Below are positions 53,417 to 63,808 of a DNA stretch of 64,000 nt, piece by piece. The translations under genes were made by a program, and so were the position numbers. The stretch lies in the NCBI RefSeq assembly GCF_900095205.1, contig NZ_LT606951.1, forward strand, positions 806,001-870,000, written 5' to 3'. Under the pieces are notes generated by a model that was not told the origin of the DNA, ran no database searches, and was given only the letters and a program-made list of their open reading frames with translations. Origin of the DNA: Polynucleobacter necessarius (GTDB lineage Bacteria > Pseudomonadota > Gammaproteobacteria > Burkholderiales > Burkholderiaceae). Position 1 is the stretch's first letter. Every line of letters starts with the position of its first letter.

Positions 53417-53917
53417 CTAAAGTTTCAAGTACTCCGCTATTTCAGCGTAGCCTTGATCTCGCTTTGACCCAATTAGTGAGTAGCGCTCATGCAGCTACGA
53501 AATCTGATACAGGTAAGGGCCTTTTAAAGAATGAACAAGTAGTGCTAGTTGATCCTCCGCCAACAGAGGGTGATCGCCTGAATGATCGTGATCCATTTTC
53601 TAAATCCTCTAGTGGAATGATTGAAGGGGGTCGTGATCCCCGTTATTCTCCTTTGTTGATGGCTGACCCTCAGTCTTATGTAATTAATAGGTGTAGTTGT
53701 TTCTAATGCTTCCAAGGCAGCAATGATTCGGACGGATTTTAGAGAGAGTTTTGTAGTGAGGGTAGGTGATCGTTTAGGAAATCAGGGCGGTGTTATCGCT
53801 GATATAGATATGGATGGAATTATTTTGCGTCAGCCCAACGGTAAGATTCGACTGTATTTGCAGTCTCAATCTGGACAATTCCCTGCAGAGGGCGCTAAGT
53901 CTGGAGGTGCAAGATGA
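53417..53917 (+). pseudogene. pilP: PilP periplasmic pilus lipoprotein, broken
   Basis: PilP links PilN/PilO with the PilQ secretin. Two frames are needed at the 5' end: K-F-Q-V-L-R-Y-F-S-V-A-L-I-S-L looks like the signal peptide, preceded by CTA instead of a start codon. A shift near 53465 leads to TQLVSSAHAATKSDTGKG. The PilP body reads RLNDRDPFSKSSSGMIEGGR, and after a shift near 53685 the beta domain is DFRESFVVRVGDRLGNQGGV, then IILRQPNGKIRLYL. It ends at 53917, overlapping pilQ by 4 bases. Start loss plus two shifts make activity very unlikely. Confidence 0.75.
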
Positions 53918-55485
53918 TTGCGCTCAGATCTGTAGCGACTTATATAGCATTGCTTGCAGTTTTAGGATTATCAGCATGTATGTCTGATGGTTCTATGCCG
54001 CCTCCATCAGATGCGCAAATGCGCGATAAGATGGGCTTAGATCCTCAGCAGATCATGAACGATCTTGCGCCAAAAACACAAAAGACTTTAGAAATTGGCC
54101 CAAAGATTGATAAGAAGCCGAATGCAGAATTAGATTCTCAGAGACGTAATTTCATCAACGAGTCACAGCGGTCTGAAGATGGTAAATGGAAGTCCTTTAA
54201 CGTCACCTTAAATTTTGTGGATGTCGATATTCGAGAGCTTGCACAAGCGATGACTCAGGTATCCGGTGTAAACATCTTAGTTGGCGATGAAGTAGAGGGT
54301 ACGGTTACCGTCAAGATTACCAATGTGCCTTGGGATAAAGCTTTAGACAACATTCTCCGCATTAAAGGTTTATCCAAGAGCGTTGACAGTGATGCTGGGA
54401 TTATCCGTATTCAAAAGCCAGAAACTGTCTTAGCCCGCGATGAATTCGAACGTAAACGCTTAGAAGAAGTCAGCAAACAAATTGCGGCTAGACGGATTGT
54501 TAGCACCCAGCACACCGAAATATTCCGCTTGTATTACACCAGGCCCGCTCGTGTTAAGGCACAGTTAGAGGCTATTTTTGGTGGTACAGCCACCAGGCGG
54601 AGAGCAATCGCAGCCCGTCCACGGGCGGCATTATTGAAATTACAACTGATGAGCGTATTAACTCAGTCAGTATTAAAGGCACCAAGAGTGAGATGGAGTT
54701 AGCAGCAAGACTCATCTCTAAATTGGATATTCGTACGCAAGAAGTGTTGATCGAAGCATTCATCGTTGAAGCAACGGATGATTGGCAGCGTGAGTTGGGC
54801 GTGAGGCTCGGTGCCTATACCAACAGTGCAACGGGCAATACCGGGCGAAGCTCTACTGGCGATGTCAATGGCATCAACAGTAACCCAGGCGCACTCAACT
54901 TAGGAACCGATACTGGCTCCATATTCAATCAACCAGTGACTGGTTTGGCGAACCCCTTTGGTCTGGGCTACCTTTACCAGACCACTTCGAATGCCTTGAA
55001 AGTTGAGGTTAACCGCCTTGGAGCAGTTAGATCTGCTCAAGATTATTTCTAATCCGCACGTCTTTACGATGGATAACGAGGAAGCGGTTGTGATCGATGG
55101 CGTCCAAATTCCATACCCAGTTCCGGGCGTTGGTACCAATCAGATTATCTATGAATTTAAAGATGCGGCGCTCAAATTGACCGTTACCCCAAGCGTTGTA
55201 GGGGATGGGAACTTGTATTTGAATATGGTTGTCAATAAAGATTCCCCAAATTACACTACTTCGCCTCCATCGATCAATAAACGAGAGGTGAGAAGTAAGT
55301 TGTTAATTAAGGATGGCACTATCGCAGTGATTGGTGGTATCTATGACAACACTCAGGAAAACAAAACTATCAAGGTACCTCTACTTGGAGACATCCCATA
55401 TTTGGGAGCTCTGTTTAGATACAACAAGAAGGTTGATAACAAAACCCAATTGTTAGTTTTTATAGCGCCTAAGGTTCTCAACTAG
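53914..55485 (+). pseudogene. pilQ: PilQ-type secretin, broken
   Basis: The outer-membrane secretin through which the pilus exits. The ATG overlaps the pilP stop. The N-terminus carries a lipoprotein-like signal (LGLSAC). STN/N0-like and secretin short domains are present (NFVDVDIRELAQAMTQVSGV; VTVKITNVPWDKALDNILRI). Shifts near 54585, 54690 and 55030 break the middle. The secretin core follows: LISKLDIRTQEVLIEAFIVE, LKIISNPHVFTMDNEEAVV, and near the end IAVIGGIYDNTQ and VPLLGDIPYLGALFR, the family signature. The usual AMIN domains are missing, and the protein resembles shorter MshL/PilQ forms of about 520 residues. Confidence 0.85.
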
Positions 55486-55487
55486 CA

Positions 55488-57309
55488 ATGATTGCAACAG
55501 TAGATGTATCGCAAGAAATGGCGCGGTTTACTCTAGACCGCGGTCTAGTCAACCCCCTTGATTACAAGCAGTCCGAACTTGAGAGTCGTCAAAGTGGCCG
55601 ACATCTTTATGAAATTCTGGTTAATTCCAAATTTGTAAGTGATCAAAGCGTTAAAGAAAGTCTTTCCAATTACTTGGATTTAGATTTGACGCCTGAACCT
55701 GTTATTGAGAATATTGCAGCTCACTTCGTAGATGTTATTCTGCGAAATTATGTCTTGGATAACCGCCTTATCCTCTTCGCCATGAGCGACTCGGAGATAA
55801 AGGTAGCTATCTCTGAGCCTAGTGCCTTAAGAGGCACTTCGAGCGCAAAGCTCATTACAGGAAAAAAGATTATTGCAACGGTGGTATCTCCAATCGAAAT
55901 GGAGAAATTTCTTCATACAGTCAAAGCTAAAATTCCTGCTAAAGACACAACAGATTTCCGCTTGAGCTCTCCGGTAAGCGGAAGTTAAAACTCTACTGCT
56001 ATTGCGCTAAATGACGGCCTAAAAACCAAGAAGAAGTCTGGCTTGCTCTTTGCCGATAAAACTGCAACTCCTGATGCTGTAGTTTCTAAAAATAAAGCTG
56101 TCGCTCCTACCGCCCAAAGCGATGATCAGGGCGGACAGATTATTTTGTTTGTCAAGGCAATGATTTTTGATACGGTTAATAAGGATGCGAGTGATATCCA
56201 TATCGAACTTTACAAAGATTGCGCTACTTTGCGACTTCGTATCGATGGTGTCTTGCAAGAAATGTTACAGTACAAAGATTTTCTGTTTGCTAATTATTCG
56301 GCCATTACAACGCGCGTCAAGATTATGGCTTCTCTGGATATTTCTGAAAGGTGTTTGCCTCAAGATGGCGCAATAGTCACTTCCCTTCCCAATAATCGCG
56401 ATATAGATCTGCGTGTATCTGTTCTTCCGACGGTCTATGGTGAGCGCATTGTTATGCGTATCTTGGATCGAGAGGGTGTTTCATTTGATCTTGATAGATT
56501 GGGCTTCCCAGAAAAAGAATACAAAGATGTGACCTCTGTTATAGATGCTTCGCAAGGCATGGTCTTAGTAACTGGCCCAACCGGCTCAGGTAAATCCACC
56601 ACTCTTTATGGAGCTTTACGTCGACTCAATAAACCCGACATTAATATCCTCACAGCAGAAGATCCTGTGGAATTTACGGTAGAGAGCATTGGTCAGGTTC
56701 AGATTAGAGATGATATTGGACTGACTTTTTCTCAGGCCTTACGATCCTTTTTGCGCCAAGGTCCTGAAGTCATTTTGGTAGGTGAGATTCGTAATAAAGA
56801 TACTGCAGATATCTCCATCAAAGCGTCGCTGACTGGCCATTTGGTGCTTTCAACCTTGCATGCAAACGATGCTATCAGCACCATCGTTCGTCTTGTGAAC
56901 ATGGGCATTCCAGGTTATTTGATCGGAGCGGCTCTTACTTTAGTCATTGCACAGCGGCCGTCAGAAAAATTTGCACCCATTGCAGAGAAGAGCATTTAGG
57001 CGATCATCAGGCTAAGCCTAATGGACATTGGATTTAGTGCGGAGGAGGCATCCTCGATTAAGTTTTACTACGGCAAAGGTTGTGAGAAGTGTAATCACAC
57101 TGGTTACAAAGGGCGTCAGGGTATTTATGAGGTCTTAAAAATTAGCGACAAGCTTCGCGCTGCCATTATTGATAATGCTGCTGCAACTGAGCTGCAAAGT
57201 ATCGCTGCCGATGATGGGTTCCGTAATATCCAAGAAATTGGACGTGAAATGATGCGTGATGGACGTTTAACGTTCCGACGAGTATCGTCGCAATCTTGTG
57301 TTCCATTAA
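55488..57309 (+). pseudogene. pilB: PilB/GspE assembly ATPase, broken
   Basis: The cytoplasmic ATPase for pilus extension. From ATG 55488 the N-terminal domain reads ARFTLDRGLVNPLDYKQSEL and runs to 55988, where TAA ends the frame. The ATPase domain continues at 56043-56999: ASDIHIELYKDCATLRLRID, Walker [41 protein letters not shown] and LSTLHANDAISTIVRL. Shifts near 56960 and 57275 surround the zinc-type motif GKGCEKCNHTGYKGRQGIYE. The true tail (E-Y-R-R-N-L-V-F-H in another frame) ends at 57307-57309. The adjacent pilT ATPase is broken as well. Confidence 0.85.
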
Positions 57310-57321
57310 TAGCGCTGATAT

Positions 57322-58566
57322 ATGCCAGATTTTATTTGGAAGGGCATTAAAAATACCCAATATTTAAATGGGACTATCACCGCATTGACGCGGGATGAGG
57401 CAGCATTCAAACCAAAAGAAGATGGCATCATCACTCACCTTGATAAGAAGGGGTGGGAGACTGAGAAAAAAGAGACTGTTTAATCCAAAAAGATCAGTTT
57501 TAAATTCAGCATTCCAAGAAAAGTTAAGCTCGACAAAATTATGATTGCCACCAAGAAGATAGCGACCATGTTACGTTCTGGTTTGGCGATCCTTCCTTCA
57601 TTGGAAATGGTGCGCGATCAGGTTGACGACCCTTTGCTGAAAAAACCATCAATGAGATCTATCAAGACGTTGAAGCTGGATCCAGTTTATCCAAGGCTTT
57701 TGGTAAGCACCCTGATGTTTTTGATTCTATTTATATCAATCTAGTGCGTGCAGGTGAGTTGAGCGGAAGTTTAGATATCTTCTTAGATAAATTGGTCTTG
57801 AGCATTCGAAAAACAATCAAAATACGCAAAAGTATTCAGTCAGCATTACTTTATCCCTGCATATTGTTGACTGTAGCAACGATCGTATTAGCCATCATGA
57901 TGATTTTCGTAGTTCCGGTATTTGCCAAGATGTTTGGAAGTATGGGTTCGCAATTGCCTGCCCCCCACACTCATGATTGTCAATATGAGTAACTTTTTGC
58001 GCGATCCCTTGGGTGGCGGGTTGCTTGCTGCAGCAATATTCGGTAGTTTTATTGGGTTTAGGATGATCTTGAAGCGAAATTTAGCCATCCGTCGAAAGTG
58101 GCATGCTTTGATTTTGCGTCTTCCGTTAATTGGTGACATGGCTCTTCATTCAAACGTAGCGCAAGTAGCCATGGTTTATGGAAACCTGACTAATGCTGGC
58201 GTTCCAGTCATTGAAGCTTTGGATATTACAGCTGAATCCAGTAAAAACGAGGTCATTAAAGATGGCATTCAAGCTGCTAAACGAGGAGTATTTTCTGGTG
58301 AGCCATTGTCTCAATTGCTTGCAAAAATTAAAGTGTTCCCAATTGCATTCTCACAGTTGGTTTCGGTAGGTGAGCAGACTGGCAATATGAGCGAGATGCT
58401 AGATACCATTAGCGCTTACTACGAGGAAGAATTTGATGCCTCAATGGATAAGATGTCCCAAATGATGGAGCCAATCATGATTTGCTTCTTAGGTGGAGTG
58501 ATTGGCTTTATTTTGGTAGCTATGTATTTGCCCATCTTCAAGATGGGGCAGATTGTTACAGATTGA
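57322..58566 (+). pseudogene. pilC: PilC/GspF platform protein, broken
   Basis: The inner-membrane platform of the type IV pilus. ATG 57322 gives PDFIWKGIKNTQYLNGTITA, then TAA near 57481 interrupts before KISFKFSIPRKVKLDKIMI. A GspF domain follows (ATMLRSGLAILPSLEMV), a shift near 57645, then YINLVRAGELSGSLDIFL and another shift near 57960. The second GspF domain runs to 58566 (YGNLTNAGVPVIEALDITAE; LVSVGEQTGNMSEMLDTISA), with the last membrane helix MICFLGGVIGFILVAMYLPI. Three or more lesions are seen. It follows pilB in the usual order. Confidence 0.85.
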
Positions 58567-58570
58567 TCTA

Positions 58571-59195
58571 ATGATGAAATTATCATCGTTCAGAAAATTG
58601 GCTTTAAGCTTTTGCGTTCTTGCAGTATTCAGTGCGCAATGTCATGTGTATGCAGCCTCTCAAAAGTACGAAGATATTTCTTTGGCAAATCGTTATGAGT
58701 TGAGGCAGTCCTTAACCTCAGAAGTAGGCTCTATCAGCTCCTTTCGTTCTGCTAAGCAGGCGGTGGATTGGATTAGTTATCAATCCAAAAACTTGGCCAA
58801 GCGCATTCCAAATGAGGAAACCAGGCAACAGTGGTTACGCATGGTTCATTACGAAGCCACTAGATATAGCCTTGATCCTGACCTTGTATTGGCTTTAATT
58901 GAGGTAGAGAGCGGCTTTAATCGTTTTGCGATTTCTCATGTAGGCGGCTAGCGGCCTAATGCAGGTGATGCCTTTTTGTAAAGATCTCATTGGTGATGCG
59001 CGTGATTCTTTATTTGATGTGAGAACCAATCTTCGATACGGGTGCATCATCCTAAAACATTACCTTGATATCGAAAATCAAAACTTATCACGGGGTCTTG
59101 CTAGGTATAACGGAAGTCTTGGGGAGGAGCTATACCCCGATAGGGTCACTGCTATTTGGCGTGCTAAATACTGTTATTCAGAGGTGCAAAGTTGA
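58571..59195 (+). pseudogene. lytic transglycosylase (SLT domain), frameshifted
   Basis: A periplasmic muramidase that would open peptidoglycan for the pilus machine. From ATG 58571 or 58574 there is a signal peptide (LALSFCVLAVFSAQCHVYAA). The SLT domain has the catalytic Glu in LALIEVESGFNRFAISHVG. One shift near 58945 follows, and the second half reads LMQVMPFCKDLIGDA then GLARYNGS, the C-terminal SLT motif. Length is about 205 residues. It lies 4 bases beyond pilC and overlaps the next gene by 4 bases, so it belongs to the pilus transcript. Confidence 0.82.
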
Positions 59196-60635
59196 AAACT
59201 TTTTCCTCAAAATCTAAAACGGTAATTTGGCTTCTCATTGGCCTTAATATTGCTTTGGCAATATGGGTAAATAACGCTCTCGGTACGCCGTGGGGATGGA
59301 TACCCACCCATTTATCTCTTGAGAAGCTGCCTGAGCTGGTTGATTTATTGGCGGCCAGTCAGTTTTTGTTGTTAGGCTTCACGCTTGACCAGCTCTTTAG
59401 GTTTTCTATTAAGCGTTTTAATGTACGAAAAAAGCAAGGGCAGATTCCTGTCATCGTTGTTGAAGCTGGTTCCATCCTGATCTACGCATTGATCGGTTTA
59501 TTGGGCTTCATACTTTTATTTGATCAGTCAATTAGCACTCTTTTGGCTGCATCAGGCGCTTTGGGTTTGGCCATTGGTTATGCATTCAGAGATATGATCG
59601 TCGATGTGATTGCAAGCATTACCTTGCAAACAGGTCATCTAGTGGCAATCGGTGATGTGATTGAGTATCCAGAAAATAGCGCAACTCTGATAGCAAGAGT
59701 GATTGAAATGGATCGTCGCTATGTCACGCTGTAAAATCTAGATGGCGCAAAGTATCGAATTACCAATAATCGATCCTGTTGGGATTAATTTTGTAAATTT
59801 ATCCCAACAGGATCGTCAGCCGATTCGAGAAGTCACTATCCCAGTGGATTCGCAATATAACTCTGATCGTGTATTGGAAGTCTTAAATTCTGCCATGCAA
59901 TATGTTGGAAAAGCTCATCCACAATTTAATGGCTGGCATAGTTGTTATGTTTCTCAAGTGTTGATTGGTAGCGTCACTTATAAGATACGATTTGAATGCA
60001 GCGCTGATAGTCATTTTGATGAGCCTAAACATTTCATATTAAAAAATGCACTACGTTTCTTAAAGAGCTCTGGAATTTCCTTTGATTCCTCGATGGTTGT
60101 GCAAAATGTGGATTCTTTGCATACTAGTCATTTTTCATCACTGCTCAATGTCTATCCATTTGGCATTCTGCGAGTTTTGGATGAACGAGAGGTAATGGGG
60201 CTTAGTAAAAATACTAAATCCTTACATTTCAACCCTGGCCAACAGGTTATTCAGCAGGGTGATTTTGCCGATAGCATGTACATCATTGCAGAAGGTAGTT
60301 TAGAAGTCACGGCGCATAACGAGAAGGGTGAAAAAATTACTTTGGCACATCTCTGGCCCGGCGATTGCCTGGGCGAAATGTCTTTGCTCACGGGCGAGCC
60401 GAGATCGGCAAACGTTTATGCGAGCTTAAGCACGCATTTAATTGAAATTACAAAAGAAGAATTAGCCCCCATACTGTCTAATAATCCGCTATTAGTAGAG
60501 CGTATCTCTACACTTCTAGCGGAAAGAACGGCTCATAGACAAAAAACACTCAGTCAATCGGCTCAAGAAGCCATGGCTGATCAAGTAAAGACCTCGCTTG
60601 TTTCTAAGATTTTGAAATTCTTTGGAAAGGCTTAG
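59192..60635 (+). pseudogene. MscS-type channel with cyclic-nucleotide-binding domain, broken
   Basis: The layout is that of bCNG channels: MscS fold plus a C-terminal cNMP domain. A TTG start at 59192 overlaps the transglycosylase. Helices are at residues about 13-30, 50-65 and 85-110. The pore-lining MscS block is LLAASGALGLAIGYAFRDMI, followed by GDVIEYPENSATL. TAA at 59732-59734 follows RYVTL, where N-L-D-G-A-K-Y-R-I continues in frame. A shift near 59765 leads to VGINFVNLSQQDRQPIREVT. The cNMP domain has FADSMYIIAEGSLEVTAHNE and GDCLGEMSLLTGEPRSANVY, the phosphate-binding cassette with Arg. Full length was about 480 residues. Confidence 0.83.
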
Positions 60636-60636
60636 C

Positions 60637-62375
60637 CTAGTGACTATCTGAGTGAGTCCCGCCTAGTATTTTTGGATAGCGCAAATGATATTTATAAATC
60701 GCAAGTCGAAGACAAATGATGAGGATGATGCTAAATATCAGGCTGAGGTAAACGGGTATTGGCGTGTATTCAAAGTGATTGGCAATCATTAATCCAATCA
60801 CCAAGCAAAATGCACCTACAACAGCCACCTCCTCATAAATCATGCCTTTAAAGGTGCTTGGTTCTTGGTTCACAACAATATCTCGGAGCATGCCGCCACC
60901 AGCGCAAGTTAATGCCGCACATATTAGGGCCCAGAACCATGGCAAGCTAGATGAAATCGAAATGGCTGCGCCAGTAATGGCTAGCGCAGTAAATCCAAGA
61001 ATATCGGCATATTTTTTGGTCTTCTTAAATATTTCGCTTTGATGTGAATCTTGGTTTAGGGCGACAATTGGAGAGGTAATTAATACAACAATAAGGATGC
61101 CCAGCGGATAAGTTAAATCTTTTACATAGTAAAAAGGCAGCCTATCCTCGCCAATTAACAGATCCCTCAATGTGCCACCGCCAACTCCAGATAAGAAGGC
61201 AAGAATTAATCGGCCCCAAAGGTCGTAGCCTCGGTTGATAGCTTCTAAGCACCCAATAAAGCATAAGTAAATACGCCAAAATAGACCAATATCTTAAAGG
61301 CCAGCATACTCGTTGTACTTGAGACGTAAAACTTGGTAGCCTGAGCTAGTGGGGTTGTATTTTTATCTTCTTTCTTCAGTTCATTCCAAATGTCATATGT
61401 CCATATGCGCTCGGGCGTTGGGTTTAATCTTCCTGGTGAAAATAGGCGATTCACTTCAGATTTATAGCGACCCAAATCAAATAATCCAAATTGATCTGGA
61501 TTTGATGGAATAACTCCAAGCACGGATTCCAACATGTGCTGCTGATGATCTTTGCTGAGCTTGGGGGCTATACGCACCACAGTTTCAACGGCCAGAGTGG
61601 GGGCAATTCTAGCTTCGACCCAGCCGGTTCTCAGCGCCTTAGTCAGTTTGACGAGTTGTTCCCGAAAAATGGATGAGCTAAGTCGGTCAGTCATGACATA
61701 TAAGCCATCTTCTATATGTGGTATGCCAAACATTTCAGGGTTGATGACAATCAAATCGGTAGAGGGGATGCCTTTATCTAAGATTTGCCAATGCTCGTTG
61801 TAGCTCATCGCAGTGGCGCATGCTACTTTTCCATCGATCAGGTCTTGTCCGTTAGGGGATTGCTGAATAATTTCTACAGAATTTTGAGGAATATTTAGTT
61901 GACCCAACATTTCTTTGACGACTGTTTCGTCACCCAAATTCCAAACTCCAATTTTTTTTCCAGGCATATCTTTTGGAGTAAAAACTCCCGCGCTGATCCT
62001 GCACACTACCGAGAGAGATGAGCCTGAAAAAATCTGTGCCACGTTGGTGACATTTTTCCCTTCGGTGGAGTGACTCCAGGCGTTTCCAAGTCAAGAAACC
62101 GCAATATCAGCCTTACCTTGTTGAAGTTCAATTATCGGGTTAATGCCAGAACCGCCTTCAATGAGGGTGACGTGTAAACCTGCGTTCTCAAAGTGCTTGC
62201 GTACTTGCGCAATATAGAAACCGGCAAACTGACTTTGATGGGTCCATGCTAGTTGGACACGGAGAGGGTCTGAGATTGATTCTTTTGGCGCGCTAGTAGA
62301 TAGCGGAGGAAAAGTCGCTAGCAATATCAATAAAGGCCATAGAAAAACCTTGGCAAATTTTGATGGAATCTTCAT
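60637..62375 (-). pseudogene. NMT1/THI5-like solute-binding domain fused to TRIC-type channel, broken
   Basis: From ATG 62375: a signal peptide (VFLWPLLILLATFPPLSTSA), then an NMT1/THI5-like binding domain (LAWTHQSQFAGFYIAQVRKH, PIIELQQGKADIAVS). A TGA at 62091-62093 follows where Trp is likely. The same frame continues LGNAWSHSTEGKNVTNVAQI and runs through KKIGVWNLGDETVVKEMLGQ to 61245. Its last residues (LAFKILVYFGVFTYALLGA) are the first helix of a TRIC/UPF0126 domain. After a shift at 61245 the domain resumes: EAINRGYDLWGRLILAFLSG, then GGGTLRDLLIGEDRLPFYYV and GGGMLRDIVVNQEPSTF, the repeated G-G-G-x-L-R-D signature. It converges with the MscS-like gene, 1 base apart. The ligand is unknown; the fusion is direct in the sequence. 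Confidence 0.8.
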
Positions 62376-62376
62376 C

Positions 62377-63762
62377 TTAATAAGGCAGTTTTGCGTCCGG
62401 CTTTGCGTTTAATAAGGCTGTTTTAAATTCTGACTGGATGCGCTGTATTGCCGCTTCGCTATCGGCCTCAAAGCGCATGACAACCACCGGAGTGGTGTTT
62501 GAGGGTCGTGCTAGACCGAAGCCATCTGAGTATTCGACTCGAATGCCATCAATGGTATTGATGGACTCAGAACTGGGGAAGACTGCATTTTTCTTCATAG
62601 TTTCAAGTATTGCGAAGGGCTCACCCTCAGAGCAAGGGAGTTGTAACTCAGGCGTACAGGTGGCATTTGGTAAGCTATTGAGGGTTTGATTGGGATCTTT
62701 CTCATTCGAAAGAATCTCTAGCAAACGTGCGCCTGTATAAAGACCATCATCAAATCCAAACCAGCGATCTTTAAAGAAAATATGACCGCTCATCTCACCA
62801 GCCAATGGCGCGCCAGTTTCTTTCAGTTTGGCTTTGACTAAAGAGTGACCCGTCTTCCACATCACTGGCTCGCCACCATGTTGCTTTACCCAAGTGGCTA
62901 GGTTACGACTGCATTTCACGTCATAGATAATTTGAGCGCCTGGATTGCGAGAGAGAACATCTTTAGCAAAGAGCATCATTTGGCGGTCTGGAAAAATAAC
63001 TTGACCATCTTTCGTCACCACGCCTAAGCGATCGGCATCTCCATCAAAAGCGAGGCCTAATTCATTACCAGTAGTTTGAAGATTCTGGATGAGATCTTGA
63101 AGGTTCTCTAAATGAGCGGGATCGGGGTGGTGATTTGGGAACTTTCCATCAACTTCGCAAAAGAGTTCCTCCACTTCACAACCTAAGGCTCTAAATAGCT
63201 TGCCAGCGAATGCCCCACCAACACCATTGCCGCAATCAACAGCAATCTTGATTGGGCAAGCCAACTTCACGTCGCCTACGATACGCTCTAAGTACATTGG
63301 GAAAACGTCAAAGCTACTTCTGGTGCCTTGTCCAGCAGCAAATTTTTTGGCTTCAATACGTTTGCGTAATGCCTGAATTTGATCGCCATAAATTACGGCG
63401 CCACCCAGAACCATTTTGAAGCCGTTGTAATTAGGGGGGTTATGGCTACCTGTAATCATGATGCCAGATTGAGGTTTTTTGCCATCAATGATTTGGTTTG
63501 CCGCAAAGTAGACCATGGGTGTTGCGACCATCCCTAAGTCAATAACGTTGATGCCGGTATTTAATAAGCCTTCGGTCAATGCCTCAATTAAGCTGGGGCC
63601 AGAGAGACGTCCGTCACGACCAATCACGATGTTTGTTTCGTCCAACTCGCGCATTTCTGTACCAAAAGCTTGACCAATCAATTTAGCGATAGAGGGGTCT
63701 AGGGTCTCATCAATGATTCCTCGGATATCGTACGCTTTAAATATTGAGGAGGACAATTGCAT
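62377..63762 (-). CDS. algC: phosphomannomutase/phosphoglucomutase
   Basis: An alpha-D-phosphohexomutase interconverting 1- and 6-phosphosugars (mannose, glucose), supplying GDP-mannose and UDP-glucose routes. The 461-residue length is typical of AlgC/ManB. Seen: IFKAYDIRGIIDETLDPSIA, the phosphoserine loop GIMITGSHNPPNYNGFKMV, the metal loop LAFDGDADRLGVVT, the sugar-binding region LAGEMSGHIFFKDRWFGFDD, and a C-terminal phosphate-binding domain (YSDGFGLARPSNTTPVVVMR). All four domains are present and uninterrupted. The stop lies 1 base beyond the SBP-TRIC start, so both may share a transcript. pgi is upstream on the same strand. Confidence 0.95.
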   Translation of the reverse strand: MQLSSSIFKAYDIRGIIDETLDPSIAKLIGQAFGTEMRELDETNIVIGRDGRLSGPSLIEALTEGLLNTGINVIDLGMVATPMVYFAANQIIDGKKPQSGIMITGSHNPPNYNGFKMVLGGAVIYGDQIQALRKRIEAKKFAAGQGTRSSFDVFPMYLERIVGDVKLACPIKIAVDCGNGVGGAFAGKLFRALGCEVEELFCEVDGKFPNHHPDPAHLENLQDLIQNLQTTGNELGLAFDGDADRLGVVTKDGQVIFPDRQMMLFAKDVLSRNPGAQIIYDVKCSRNLATWVKQHGGEPVMWKTGHSLVKAKLKETGAPLAGEMSGHIFFKDRWFGFDDGLYTGARLLEILSNEKDPNQTLNSLPNATCTPELQLPCSEGEPFAILETMKKNAVFPSSESINTIDGIRVEYSDGFGLARPSNTTPVVVMRFEADSEAAIQRIQSEFKTALLNAKPDAKLPY

Positions 63763-63808
63763 GAGTATTCCTTTAGCTAACTTCTGAAGATGATGTTAGC
63801 GCTATGAG

